A stretch of DNA of 64,000 nt, taken from assembly GCA_028622995.1 (NCBI GenBank), contig JAJQJQ010000013.1:2666001-2730000 (forward strand). Direction: 5' to 3'. Each line of letters starts with the position of its first letter. Position 1 is the stretch's first letter. This DNA is from Panagrolaimus kolymaensis (taxonomy: Eukaryota; Nematoda; Chromadorea; Rhabditida; Panagrolaimidae). A program made the position numbers and the translations under genes. The notes beneath the pieces were generated by a model, which saw only the letters and a program-made list of their open reading frames with translations, ran no database searches and had not been told where the DNA came from. This document shows, piece by piece, positions 35,791 through 48,911 of this stretch.

Positions 35791-36480
35791 TCAAAAAAGA
35801 TTTCCAAGTTTTTCTAAAAGTTCCCATGTAAAATTTATTTTATTTTTTGATGCAAATCTCCAACTAAAATCATAATTAATAATAACATATTTAATTGGAA
35901 GTTTCTGCAGAAGCTTCAAGAGCCTGGAAAAAAATCCATTAAATTTATCTCAAATCGAAAAGTTGCGCTTGATACTTTTAATTCAGGCAAATCTCCAACT
36001 AAGAATTATTAATAATATTATCCAAACAAAATTTGGCGAAAATGTTTGCGACGAAATTTAGAGAAATAAAATTAAATAAAAATATCCCTCATCGAAAAGT
36101 TGAAGCTGAAACTTTTATCCAAGCTTCTAAATGGAATAATTTATAATGTTTTCCAAACAAAATTTGGCGAAAATGCTTGCTATGAAAATTAGAGAAATTC
36201 ATAAATAAAAATATCCCTCATCGAAAAGTTGAAACTGAAAATTTTATCAAAGCTTCTAAATCGAATTATTTATAATGTTTTCCAAACAAAATTTGGCGAA
36301 AATGTTTGCAAGCTTCTATGGCTTAAAAATGAATTCATTTGTTTTTTCTGAAATCGAGAAGTGCCCTTGAAAGTTTTAAATCATGCTTATTTTAATTTAA
36401 ATAAAAAACTTATAATAAACTTTTCCAATTATTCTTTGCCTAGTAGCTTCAAGAGCCTGTAAAATGAATCCAAGTCATTT
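35791..36480 (-). pseudogene. Decayed gene of an unrecognised family
   Basis: A clean terminal exon on the minus strand (35923-35791) after TTTTTTCCAG reads LLKLLQKLPIKYVIINYDFS, WRFASKNKINFTWELLEKL and GNLF before a stop. Upstream, sequence with the same words is broken: a diverged ILSWRFA, and LPELKVSSATFRFEINLMDF, appear between stops. The region at 36000-36320 is a tandem repeat with a period of about 130 bp, marked by CCAAACAAAATTTGGCGAAA at 36022, 36153 and 36282. It looks like a small repeat-containing protein gene whose exons were duplicated and then decayed. Function unknown. Confidence 0.5.
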
Positions 36481-36502
36481 TTTTAAACAAAACGTTAATA
36501 AT

Positions 36503-37674
36503 TTATTCAAATTCTTTACAACAAAATTCGCAGATACTTGGTTTATTCATATAATTGTGCCCATTATATGTGACGCAAGCATTTTGTTGTGTAAATGGAA
36601 TCCCTTCATACATAAGGGTTTGATTATTCCGAAGAATGAATGAGCCTACTACAGCTGCTCTCAAAGGACTCATGTAATCATAGAAACCACGAAAAGACAT
36701 TTCTGAATAAGACATTGCAATAAATATTTTGGTGTCCCTTGGAGGAAGAGAAATATTACATCTTAATTGAGTATCTTCTTCACTACAAAAAAAATGAAAA
36801 ATTAAATACAAAAGTTAGAGTTTTTTGGATTTTCTTCAAAAGCATACCTTCCACAATTTTTTTCAACATTAAAAAAATACACGGGATATGGAAATGACTT
36901 AACTTTAGTATAATTTCCTTGGGTAACAATTTGATTTCCATTTAGAGTGTAATTCATGGAAGATGAAGCAAATATGGTATCATCACCGTTATAAAAAATC
37001 AAATCACTTTGAAATCGTTTGCATCGAGGTGCTGGCGGAGATTTGGGAGCTGGGTGCATTTTAGTGCAACATGTTGTTTGTTTAACCTTCTGTAAACCCT
37101 TTTGCCAATTCCATGAATGACAAGGATCATTTAAACTGAATAAAGCTCCATCCACGTCTATTATACTTCCATTTGATATATAACCAACAAAAATTCCATC
37201 TCCATATGACCCATCAGAATTAATAAAATAAGCGTTAAATAAAGTTAATGGATCAAATTCATTTAAATCAAAATTACAAGGATTCGAGATATTAAAATTA
37301 CATTGCTTATTAACATTTTCATAGCAAGTAAATGAGGAAGTTAAATTATTAGTTAAATCAAGAGCTTTCACATCGCTTACACAAATAAAATAATCTTGAG
37401 TTTTGTTGTTGTTGTTATCTTTAAATAGCTTCAATTTAGCGAACGCAGTGGTATTCGGAAAAGTAAATATATCCCGTGAAAAATCAGTGAAAGTATGATT
37501 AACTGTAATTTCAGTGCATATCATTGGATCTCCGCTTTTTTGCCATGATAATGACAAAGGAAGACTTCTTCCTCCTCTTTGCGATAAAAGTTGCAAAGAT
37601 TTCAGAGGATGTTGTTGAAAAGTTAAAGTTGAAAAATATGACAATAAAATAAATAATTCAACAAAAATTTTCAT
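36503..37674 (-). CDS. Secreted cysteine-rich glycoprotein, unknown family
   Basis: Exons 37674-36848 and 36782-36503 give 368 residues. The ATG at 37674 starts a clear signal peptide (MKIFVELFILLSYFSTLTFQ). The mature protein has about 20 Cys, including CC pairs (QTTCCTKMHPAPKSPPAPRC and CEFCCKEF at the end), many N-glycosylation sequons (NHT, NTT, NLT, NIS, NGS, NYT, NNQT) and no further membrane segment. It should be extracellular and disulphide-bonded. I do not recognise the family; a SYGDGIFVGYISNGS segment and a RCNISLPPRDTKIFIAMSYS segment suggest beta-rich folds. In a plant parasite a secreted protein might act at the host interface, but nothing here shows that. Confidence 0.75.
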
Positions 37675-37970
37675 TGTTTTCTTTATTGTATAAACCAGTG
37701 AAGAAATCGATGTCAAAATGAATAGCGAAAAAAAAACTGCAATCTTTATTTAGATAAAAAAGTGGCGCGCAAATACAGCCTTCTAAAATTACATAAATGG
37801 TCGAAGAAGCGTTACATACAATTTGGGTCACCATGCATTGATTGATCATTTTTGGCACAGCGCATGCTGAGTGGGCTTTTTTGGGATAACCAAAATAAGA
37901 GCGATCATTTTTTGTTGATAAAATGTGTTTTTCGCTCTTCGATTTTTTTTTGAATACTCTTCTTTTTTAA

Positions 37971-38345
37971 TACAATGGGTGACAAAGTCTTCGAATCAAA
38001 AACGTGGACATTGAGAGACATTGAGGGACATTGAAAGACATCCACTTTACCAAAAAGCTCTTTGTCTTGGAAATTACAAAACACTTCAAAATATTTCGAA
38101 AACGTTTGAAAAAACGAAAATATTACAAAACATTTCGAATTCATTTGTTGAATTTTGAAAGAAAGTTTCGTAAAAATTCGAAATGTTTTGTAATTTTTTT
38201 GTTTTTTCATACGTTTTCGAAATATTTTGATGTGTTTTGTAATTTCCAAGACAAAGAGCTTTTTGGCAAAGTGGATGTCTTTCAATGTCCCTCAATGTCT
38301 CTCAATGTCCACGTTTTTGAGTCGAAGACTTTGTCACCCATTGTA
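37971..38345. mobile_element. Tc1/mariner-type MITE
   Basis: The 371-bp segment 37973-38343 is a near-complete palindrome starting CAATGGGTGACAAAGTCTTC, with the reverse complement at the other end, flanked by TA at 37971-37972 and 38344-38345. TA target duplication and a CAxTGGGTG start fit Tc1/mariner MITEs. Arms of about 160 bp include ACATTGAG repeats. Open frames on both strands here are shadows of the palindrome. Confidence 0.85.
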
Positions 38346-41032
38346 TAACAAAGAAAGGAGAGAAAAATCGAGAAGGGCCATATGACAATCTATCACTCTG
38401 CACTTTATCTTTTTGATGGAAGATTTTTTCTCATAGAAGTATTTGTGTTTATTAAAAAAAAGTAGTGGAAAAATATAAAACTTTTTATGGCAATTTAAAT
38501 CATTTATTTTTTTCTTCGTAGACGGTTACTATTTTTTTCAGCGACCCCGATAACCCCTGGGGAATGAATATTCAAGCCATTTAAGGAAATAAAATTTTTT
38601 CCATATCCATAGCGAAGTGCGATTTTTAAAAAAAAAAGGCTTTTTAATTAATCAATGAAAAGTTATTGAAGAATTTAACAGGATCGTGTCATTGTATTGT
38701 GTCAATTAATGTTGGTACGTATTAAAAAGTGAATGATTAAAAAGATTAACGCAAAAGTAAAAATTCTTTAAGCTTTTGGATGTGCTTTCACGCATTTTTC
38801 GAAAAGAAAAATTAAGACATAAAAAACAAAAATAAAATAAATGAAAAATTCAAACTTTTATTCTCTTTGGAAAATGATAGCTGAAACAAATGAGGAAAAA
38901 AATGGAGGCAACGTTTGTTTTTTCTTGCCACTGATTCAACTTGTTTCTTTTTGTTTGGTGGAAACGGGAAAAAAAGAGAAATCATTAAAAATAAATTTTT
39001 TTATGACTCTTTTTCCATGTGTCTAGAAAAAAAACAAAGTGAAATTTTTTCTGCAATCTTCGATTTGCTAAAATTAAATGTATGTATGTTTAAAAAAGTT
39101 GTGAGATTCCAAGTGATGATAATACTTTTTTTTTCTATGCACCAAGCTTGAGGTGAAAAAGAAAATTTTTTATTATTTTTTATTTTATTGATTAATCGTG
39201 TGTTACAAGGGTTATAAATTTCATGACGCATGTATCACAGATGCATTGTGGAAAAAAAACCATTCATCATAAATATATACATATATTTTAATTATTTTAT
39301 CTATCGTAAATCACTTGAACGATTTTATAATTTTGTTTTATGTTACCCTTTAGTTACTCCGGCATATCCGTTGTAAATTTAAAATAAATGAGTATAAAAT
39401 CAAAATAACAAAATAAAAAATTCAAAAAACTTGAAACTTTTTTTTCCAGAAAACAATGGCTGATTCACATTTTCTTCCATTTTAACCAAAGAAAAGGAAA
39501 AAAATAATAATCAATTTTCAAACAAAGAAACGAAAATACGTTTTTTTCTTCATGTTTCTTCTGAAGAACACAAACATCAATAGCAGTAAAATAAATATAA
39601 TAAGTTACTTTGTGAAAAAGGCAGAAGAAGCAAGCGGATGAATAAAGATTAAAGATAAAACATGCAAACAACTCATAAAACAAGGAAGATCATTATCCAC
39701 CTTCACTAAACCTATAGTTAGTGTCGTTACAGAAATGATAGACAAAAGAAAAATTTTATTTGATATAATTAATCAATTTTATCAGCGCTTTATAAAATCA
39801 GCTGATGCATTTAAAAAAAAAGTCTTGTTGTTGCTCTTTCTTGAAATGATGAATAATTTTTTTCATGTCTGAAAAAAAAGAAAAGCAAGCAGAGAAAAAA
39901 AAACATTTCCCTTATTTGATTGAATCGATTTTTATTCACGTATAACATTTTTTCTTTTGAGAGTTTGATTTTACTTTTCTTTTATTCTTTTGTTTTAAAG
40001 TGTGGAGTTATTGTGCAGCATGGGAATAAAAAAGGCTTTTTTTGTACTTCTTTAAAGTCTATATTTGAAAACTACTGCTACATATACATAGAGTGTTCCA
40101 TCTTGTTAAAACATTGCTTGTTATGGTTTTTTTTTCATAGAAATTCATACATTTTTTTGTAGCTTGTAACACCTGAAAAGCAGCACAAATTTGTTGGGTT
40201 TCATTCTCTGTCCTCTTTTTTTGGTTTAAATATGCATTGTAAAAATTGATAGTTTTGGCAAACATATAAAGCAAACAATCACAAATAAAGCAATAATACC
40301 TTTAAACTTTATACAAATTAAAAAAAAGTTAGTGTAAAAAAATTATTAATTTTTGTCGCATTATGTATTTCCTCTTACAAAAAAAAGGTATCAAAAAATG
40401 ATGTCTTGGTTATTCGTAAAAATTTTGATTGTGTCTTCATCGAAAATTCAATCAAAGAAAATAAAATTAGAAAAGTAAAAAGAAGAAGAAAATTTAATTC
40501 AATCGATTCTTCTTTATCAGTGCAACAAACATTCTTTGTACAAAAATCTTCATTTTTACGATTTTGATATATATTTTATTGATGTTAAGTAGTTTTGCGC
40601 AATTGTCAGCTCTCACTTTTACACATTCTTTTTTTTATAGCCAAGAAAAAAGGCATCATAAATCCCAATATCCAAGCTTCTTTCAGCGCTCTTTTTTGAA
40701 ATTTATTTTAAAGATTTTAGGTTTTTACATCAACAAAAAAATAATTCAGAATAAGCATTTCATATTTTGGGAAAAAGAAAGATAAGAGAAAAATAAAAAA
40801 TTCAAACTACAAAATAAATTTTAAAAAAAATAACAATAAAAATAGAAGAAAGAAAGAAAAGAATTTTTTTTATGAAAAAAGTGATGATTCAACTTGCTCA
40901 ATTTTTCTGCAAGAAAAAACAATAAGACATTTATTATTAATCGAAGAAAACAAACGACTTTTTTGCTTTTTATGTTACGTCACAAGAAAAAAAAATACAC
41001 TTATTTACAAACTTTGATTTCTATTATTATAA
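38346..41032. other. Gene-poor stretch of diverged repeats, part 1
   Basis: No gene supported. 38541-38640 is copy 2 of the dispersed repeat seen at 24022-24125. Near 39847 and 40500 appear words shared with 42-48 kb (GATGAATAATTTTTTTC; TCAATCGATTC followed by TTATCAGTGC). Short open frames here overlap on both strands and show no similarity to each other. Confidence 0.5.
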
Positions 41033-41988
41033 TTATTTTTTGATAGATCTTGTCGAAACTGGTAAAACTGTAACATTATTATTTCGATTTATTGGCTTTT
41101 TAATTGTTTTTTTTAAAGTTTTGTAATAAATTGATGAGCATAAAGCAATGTTAATGGAAATTAGAGCAGCAGAATAAGGGCCAAGATAAGCCGAAATTGT
41201 AACATTCGTTGTCTAAAATTTTTATTTTATTTCAAAAACTTAAAAAAACTAATTTCGAAACTTACAATTTTAACAATTTGTCCAATTAAGTTTGGTACAA
41301 ATTCGAAAAAGGTTGTGGCCGCAATTACAGTAACAATCGTTTTATTCATGTTTTTACTCAATTGGTTGCTGGTATGATTCAAATAAAATTTAATTAACAA
41401 AAATAAAATTAAACCAATCAAAGCATCGAGAATAATAGTAGCTAATTTGAGGATATAAACATATGGGATACTGTAGTTAAATAAAATGGAATTAAAAAAT
41501 GTGCAATTATTTTTATTTAAATCATCAAAGAAAATTTCAATAAAACCATTAATAAAAATTGCTAAACCCAAATATGCTAAAACCAAAATAAAAGTTAAAA
41601 CTCCATATTTCTTTTTCCATGGCTTTGAATAATTCATTGGAAAAATTATGCACAAACATCGATCAATTCCCAACGAACTTTCCATTACGGTATATAAGAA
41701 GCACAAAGCATACGAAGGAAGACCAATAATATAAAGCATTTTCTGTTCATATAAAATTGTTTCAGGTCGCCATAAAATTAAAATATATAAACCATAAATA
41801 ATTGTAACAAAGCCCCAAAGAAATTGATAACCCAAATAAAAATAAATTATAGGTGAAATCGGAATAGTTTTTGTATTGGATAAAAAATATCTTTGCAAAA
41901 GAATTTTTGATGAAACGAAAAACGTAATTAATCCGGAAATAAAAATTAATATATTTTCTAACAAAGTCGCCCAAACTATTAGTTCCAT
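41033..41988 (-). CDS. Serpentine chemoreceptor, Srbc/Srt-like
   Basis: Exons 41988-41266 and 41212-41033 give 300 residues. Seven hydrophobic segments; after TM2 IYGLYILILWRPETILYEQK; after TM3 SSLGIDRCLCIIFPMNYSKP with WKKKYG, a DR..CI.FP..Y motif shared by several nematode receptor classes; TM6 TVIAATTFFEFVPNLIGQIV. The second exon supplies TM7 (ISAYLGPYSAALISINIALC) and a basic tail. The paralogue at 62173-63148 has the same two-exon design and motifs (LLWRPTTVIYNGK, LDRCLSVIFHWRY). Exact class is not settled by eye. ATG at 41988 aligns with the paralogue's start. Confidence 0.8.
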
Positions 41989-44910
41989 TACTTTCAAAAC
42001 AAAATAATTAATAAATAAATAAATAAATAAATTAGTTTTCAAGAAAAAATAAATAACTTTTGTTTATAAAAATTTTGCTTCTTTGTGTCTCAAAAATATT
42101 CTCAAGCTTACAAAATATTGTACGATTGACATTTGTGAAGAAGAAAAAAACAAAGGAAAACAAAGTTTATCTCCCTCGAGTATTGTTTTTTTTGCATGTT
42201 TAATTTTAGTAATCTCTTTTTTAAATGGAAATGGTAAATCCCAAAGGATATTAGAACAAAGCTTTTAACTTTATACATATTTTGTGTTTGAGCTGTGATG
42301 CTGAGTATTTCATTACGTAAAATATAGAGAATTATTGATAAATAAATTCATCCATAAAGAGAAAAAAACAGTTTGTATGTTAAACATCGAATGCGGAAGA
42401 ATAGAATTATTCGTCGTTGTGAGATCCAATATAGGAAAAGTTTATTAAATTCCTTTGTAAAAATTTAGTGTTAAATAAACATTTTTAATATACTTTTAAA
42501 AACTATGTAAAAAAGCATGAGAACAAACTTTCAATGGTTTTCATGACGAATTTTTATTTTCGCTTAACGATGAATAATTTTTTTCTTGTTTTTTAGAAAA
42601 AAAAGGTGAAAAGAAGCGAACATAAAACTTTTTTTTACTTTTTTGTGCTTCCCTCGATATTTTTATTTTACAAGAGTTTTGAATATTTTATATACTTTTT
42701 ATGGTTTTTTAAGTTTCGATTTAACGCATGTTTGAAAGCAAAAAAAACCCGATTTTATTAAAAAGGAGAAAAATGTCGAGAATGAAAAAAAAATCTGGAA
42801 GTTTTTCAACTTGTTAGACACTTTATTTTGCAAATGATTGCTTCGTATACATGGAACATGTGATTTGAAAAGATCTGGTAAAAAAAGCTCCATCGTTATC
42901 TTCGAAAAGATAAAAGAAATACTGAACAAATCTATAACTAACAATAATTAAAGTTAAATAATAATAAAAAAACAGTTTAGAATTTAGCTAAAATTTTCAA
43001 GCTATTTAAAACCGAGAAGAGAAGTTATTGACAGTTTTGAATGAAAAGGATTTTTCATATTTTTTTTATAATTAAGCTATAATTTTTGATTCACAGTTTT
43101 ATTTAAATTTTTAATTTACCAAAATGAAATTACAAAATGTAGCCTCATTTGATTCAATTCGGGTATGCGAGACATTACTATTCGAAAATTGTTTTATTCA
43201 AAGAAGAAAAAGAAAATTATGAAAAAAATACTTTGATATAATTTTGTGATAACATTAACTTTTTTTAATTTAAAACCCAGTAATCGAATACTTTGACTAT
43301 AAATTTAACTCTAAAATGTTTCCAGCGGTTATCTGGCAATTTAATTTTATTAAGAAATTCGCGCTTCTTTTTCTTTAATGCAATCGTTGTTAATAATTAC
43401 TCTTTTTACATGTGTCACGCGAATAATAGAATTATGAATATTCAAGAGGCTTTTTTTGTTTGTGCTTGAATTAAATTTATTTATAATACTTTAAAAATTA
43501 CATTTTTCGAAGACAAAAAAAAATAAAAAAATATCGAAAAATTCAAAAAGAAAAATATTTTTCAAGCAACAAATAATATAGAAAAAACACATAAAGGGAG
43601 AAAAATGAATTTTTTGTTTGTGAAACGCGGTGATTCAGATTTTCTTTTTTTCTACATGCTGGAAGCAAAAACATTAGTAAGAATTCTTTAGAATCAAAAA
43701 TTTCAACGTTTGAGAAAAATGGAAACAAAAGCAACACGACTCAATCATTCTTTTTTTTGGACAATGGTTTGAAAAAAAAACTGTCTGCGAAAAGAACCAA
43801 AACTTCTTTTTGAGTGTAATTTCTTTGAAATAAATTGTGTATGAATTTTTTTTGAATATTTCATTAGAAGCTATGTTTATTTGTCTTTCCTTTGAAACTT
43901 TTTTACAAATCTTACGACAGAAATTAAAGCTCACTAAATCTCTGCTTTGTATTATTGATGGCATTGAACTTTTTTTTCTTACTAAATTTACATAAAAATA
44001 AAAGATATGTGATCGTCAATAAATTTTGGACAAATCAAAACAAATTGTTGTAACCAGTTGCATGAAACAACTTTTAATATTGCAAATGTATATATAATTC
44101 AAGAGTTTGCATTTTTTATTTTTCAAAATCGTTGATTTATAGTTCACCAAAAATCTTAAATTAAAGAAAAAGAGAACGAAAGGATTTGTTTTTGATCTTT
44201 TGTTGAACAGAATTTTCTAAACAAAAATGTTGCATAAAGTTGAAAATCTTTTAAGCCAAATATTACACGAAGCTTAATTGACAAAGAGAATGTACCTTGC
44301 TATCGTTAATTCTAAATTAATAGCAATAACAAAAAGAAGTAAGCGTTCGCTGCATTTAAAATGACAACTTTATTTCCTCGCAAGGTGAATCAAAAACCAT
44401 CGTCTAAATTTTGATTCTGTCATCGACAAAAATCCTGATAATATCTAGGAAAATTAAGAAAAGTGGAAAAACAAGAGCAAAATTTTTTCATTCAATCGAT
44501 CCATTATGTGCCCAATATAATGATGCAAGAACAAAATATTTCTGCAAATTTTTTCTTCTTATCTTAGAAAAAAAGAGAACAAAAAATCTTTTTTTCTTCC
44601 TTCAATTTTTTTGTTGCTGATAAAGTTAGTGCTTTGCTTGTTGGAATATTTTATTTTACTTTTTTGTAGTTTTTTGTTTCGATGCTTAAAATTATTTCAG
44701 CTTTGGAATATAGAGATACTTTTTACTAATTAGCAATTAAAAATAATGTAGAGTAACAAACAAAAAAATCCATAGGCTGGTTGGGCATTATACCTTCCAA
44801 AACATTTTTTTGAAAAAAAATATTACCTGGCGTTACACTTGTAAATTGCCAACTTTGGTTAAGATTTACTCAAATCTATACTTCTATTAAATTAAAAGAG
44901 AAGGGCCATG

Positions 44911-45087
44911 ATATAAGATGCGCATATTTAAAAAGTTTTAGAGCTGCTCTAAAAATCTCACTTTTTTGAAAAAGTGTCTCTTTTGCCATTTTTTTCAATT
45001 GATTTTTATTGGCAAAAAAGACACTTTTCCAAAAAAGTGAGATTTTTAGAGCAGCTCTAAAATTTTTTAAATATGCGCATCTTATAT
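44911..45087. mobile_element. Short palindromic MITE
   Basis: ATATAAGATGCGCATATTTA at 44911 is mirrored by the sequence ending at 45087, with an inner mirrored block TTTTAGAGCTGCTCTAAAAA and AAAAGTGAGATTTTTAG. The whole 177 bp folds on itself with a loop of about 25 bp near 44990. TA at both ends fits a Tc1/mariner-type insertion, but the duplicated bases are ambiguous. Confidence 0.75.
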
Positions 45088-46255
45088 TACCAAGAAAAAT
45101 TGAATAAAATGATCAGAAAAAAGTTGATATTTGGCTTAAAATTTTGGGAAACAAAATCAACAATCAGTTCATAGATTAAAAAGAAAAAAAGTTAACGCAT
45201 ATCATCTTCATTAATGAAATGTCAAACTTTCCGTGAAAAAAAAATATTCTAGCCTTTTTTTTTCAATTCTTCCCAATAAAATAAACCATCTCATTCGATG
45301 CCTTATCAGCTTCTTTTTTGGAAGGAAAGCAGCAGCTTGAGCGTTGGTTTTTGTCAATTTTTCTTTTTCTTATTTGAAATACAAACATAGATTGATTTGG
45401 TTTGAATATTTTAAGTGATTTTTTTTCTTCTTTTTCATCGACTTTTCAAATAGCCATAAAATATTTTTTTATATTATTATGTACACTTTTTGCTCTTTTT
45501 TTTCTTCTACTGGATATAGAAATAATCCAAAACTTTTAAAGGAATAATATAGTAAAAATTTTTATAAAAACTTGAAACAAAAAATCCAAAACTTAATTTA
45601 TATGTTGAATACTCATAAATCAAGACATTGAAATATCATGAGAATCATTTGTTTAAACAATTATAAATAAAAATAAAATTTTCAAAATCCATGCAATATT
45701 GTTCCAAAAAACGTCTTTTCTTATAAACATTATTGATTGACTATCATCAGAATCTTTGATGTTGGAATCCTTTGTACTTTTGAAAGCAGTTTTGCATTTA
45801 AATTTTTGAAAACTTTCAAAAAAACATATATAGTTTTTGGAATATATTTCGAAGTTATTAGCCCTGTTCAGATATAAATCTTGTTGCTTCAGAGTAAGAA
45901 ATCAAGAAAATATCAAACAAAATGAAGAAAAGTTAAACTAAAAGAGGAAAAATTTTTTTTATTCCATCGATGAATTATCAGTGCTTTCCGCTAACACAAG
46001 AACAATGATTTTAGCTTTTTTCGTGAATGATGAATAATTTTTTTCTTGCTTTTGTGAAGAAAAAAAACAATTGTCGTTGCTTCAAAAACAAAGAAGAGAT
46101 TTTTGAATCAGCATAACAGGCGAAAACAATGATTCTTTTTTTGTTTTCTTTCTTTTTTAAGTTTTTTTTGGTTTAGTTTTCCATCAATGTTGTGTTTGAA
46201 TTTTTCATTTTTATTTTTTTGAATACAAAATGCTTCGCCATTTTCATAAACAAAT

Positions 46256-46400
46256 TCGAATAAAATCATTAAGAAATATTGCTAAACCCAAATAAGCTAA
46301 AACCAAAATAAAAGTTAATATTCCATATTTATTTTTCCATGGTTTAGAATAATTCATTGGAAAAATTATACACAGACTTCGATCAATTCCCAATGAGCTC
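46256..46400 (-). pseudogene. Fragment of the Srbc/Srt-like receptor
   Basis: Matches 41545-41690 closely (GCTAAACCCAAATA, AGCTAAAACCAAAATAAAAG, AATTCATTGGAAAAATTAT, CGATCAATTCCCAA). On the minus strand it covers the DR..CIIFPMNYSKPWK and TM4 region. It breaks off on both sides. Part of the segmental duplication that also copied the flank at 42480-42960. Confidence 0.85.
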
Positions 46401-48911
46401 AAAATTAAAAAAAGTTAAATAAATAAAAAATATGAAAGGTTAAAGTTATTTTTTTTAATGTTGTCATCATTTGTTGACGCATAAAAAAAGCAATGTTTTC
46501 GATGATTTATGTGGAATAATGAATAAGTCTTTTTGTTGTTTTTGAGAAGAAAAAAAGGAGAAAAAGAAGCGAACGTGACTTTTTTTAATTTTTTGAACTT
46601 TTTTTTAACATTTTTATTTTAGTTTTGAATATTTTTATTTACTTTTTATGGTTCTTTTTATACTTTAGATCTATCACATTTTTAAAACTTGCTTTTTAAA
46701 AAAGAAAAAATGAGAATGTTGAGAGAAAAAAAATTTGAAAATTTTTCACTCTGTCTGACACTTTATTTTGCTAACGACTGCTTTGTATTCTTGGAGCATG
46801 CTTTAATTTCCACAATCCGACGAAATTGCAGTAATGTCAATTTTTATGAATTGACTATTAAAATATAAAACTAAACTATCCTCAAAATTAGGAAATGTCA
46901 TCGTCAAAATCCACAAAATATCAAAAACAAAAAAAATAAAAAAAGTCAAACATACAACAAACAAATAATATATTGGTTCATTGGATTCATTATCAGTGCT
47001 TTTGTATGCCGCCGCCAGACGAACAACAATGTGTTGTTATTTTTTATCTATGTTTGATGAACAAGTTCGTCTTTTCTTTGAAAAAAATAAAATTTGAGAG
47101 AAAGCGAACAAGAAAAAAACATAAATGTTCACTTTTTTTGAATCTATCAATTTTTTTTTGTTTGTTGTAAAAACTTAACGTTTTTGTTTTGAATGTTTTA
47201 TTTTGCTTTTTTTTTATTTTTTTGTTTCTAACTATGAATAATTCCTTCTATGAAATTAAACCGCAGCCTTTAAAAATGAAATGAAAAATTTTTTATTAAT
47301 AATAAGTGAAAAAAATATTCTGAAATTTTTTCACTCATTCATATACTTTTTTTCTTTAACTAATGATCGTTACGTTCGACATTTTATTTTCAATTTTGGT
47401 CAAAAATTGTTCAATCCTAAACTATTATATAATTAATAATTAAAGGAAAACTCTAACTAACAAAACTAAAGATCAAGTAAAACTAACTAATTTAAAATAA
47501 ATAAACCTCTTCTCTTTCGTCAACTTTTTTTTATGGAATCGATAAATACATACTGCAAAATCACTTAAAAGACAAAATAAAATTCAAAGCAAATATGATT
47601 GATACAAAATGAAAAAATAAGATTTTATTTCACTAAAATTTTTTGACTGGCTTTTTCTTTCATCTCATAAATAATTTTTTTTTCAAGAATCGTGTTTTTA
47701 AATTATTATTGACAAAAGAATAAATTTTTATTTTATTTTTTTGAAGAAAAATTTTTTGTTAAGTTTCCATTTCATAAAATAAGAAACATCATTTTTTTAC
47801 GATTTTGAATTTTTTTATTTATTTTCCTTTAGTTTTTTGATATTTTGATATAATTAAATTTCGCCATTAAATGGTGGTAACATAGCTCATTATGGAAATA
47901 CTAAAAAAATCTTAAAATTTCACTTTCATGATGGTAGCGAATCTTTGAAATCGATAGAAAAGAGAGAAAAATGATTGCTTTAAAAAAATAAAGCAACCAA
48001 AAGCGTAAACGAAGTTTTTTTCAAATGAAAATAGTCAAAATAAAAAAAATACTTTTTCCCCATACTTCTATTTAGAGATGACACTCATGATTTTGTACAT
48101 GATTTTTTCGTTTGTTTGGTGTTTGGTTTGAATAACGGGTGTACGATGATGATGAATAATTCTTTCTTCTTACCTTATGAGAAAAATAAGAAAAGTCTTC
48201 TTGCTTTTGTGAAGAAAAAAAATTAGAAAGAATCAGCGCTGCTTGAAAAAAAAGAGAAGAAATTTTAGTGAGAAAAATAATTTTAAAAGCATTATTTTTT
48301 TCGAGACCAAATTTGAATCATTATAAAAGGCAAAAACAATGATTTCTTTTTTTGTTTTATTTCTTCGTCAATTTTAAGTTTGAATTTTTCATTTTATTTT
48401 ATTTTTTATTTGCAAAATACTTCGCATTTTTCATAAACAAATTTCAAACTTTATAGATAGAAATTTGAAAGTGCATAGAAGAAAAAAAAAACGATTTTAA
48501 AGGCTAAAGTCCCAATATTTCTTAAAAAATATCATAATTTTACTTTCAGAGAAGGTGGAAATTGTAAAATACCAATAGAAATTTGTTGCCGTGGCATCAC
48601 CATTTTTTCCGATATGTGCACGCATTTATGGAACCATGAAACCTTTTTTAAAAATGGAAATAAACAAAACAAATCTTTTTTTTTGACTTTTTTATATCTA
48701 TTTTTTAACGAATTAACAGAGTTTTATTGCTAATTCACTTTTTTGTAAGAATAGTTATTCACTTTGCAACGTTCAGAGCACATCTTTTGCATCGTGACAG
48801 AGTAATTAATTTCTTTGCACCATTTTTTAACATTTTTCATTAAGAAATAGAAATACGAATTTCTGACTAAAAAATGCCCACATTGTTTTTAAGAAACTAA
48901 TAAGAGCATGA

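Larger units (their letters stand above)
42000..48900. other. Gene-poor stretch of diverged repeats, part 2
   Basis: About 7 kb without a convincing gene. Diverged copies of a composite unit recur: a word like GATGAATAATTTTTTTCTT (near 42567, 46026, 48149), TCAATCGAT or TCCATCGAT followed by ATCAGTGC (near 44490, 45960, 46985), and homopurine runs. 42480-42960 and 46440-46850 align over several hundred bases (GACACTTTATTTTGC, then TTTTTATTTTA and CTTTTTATGGTT). Together with the receptor fragment at 46256 this shows local segmental duplication followed by decay. Confidence 0.55.

Noticed and set aside
37905..38348. Open frames on both strands with the same MKDIHF start
   Set aside because: Both are translations of the arms of the Tc1/mariner-type MITE.
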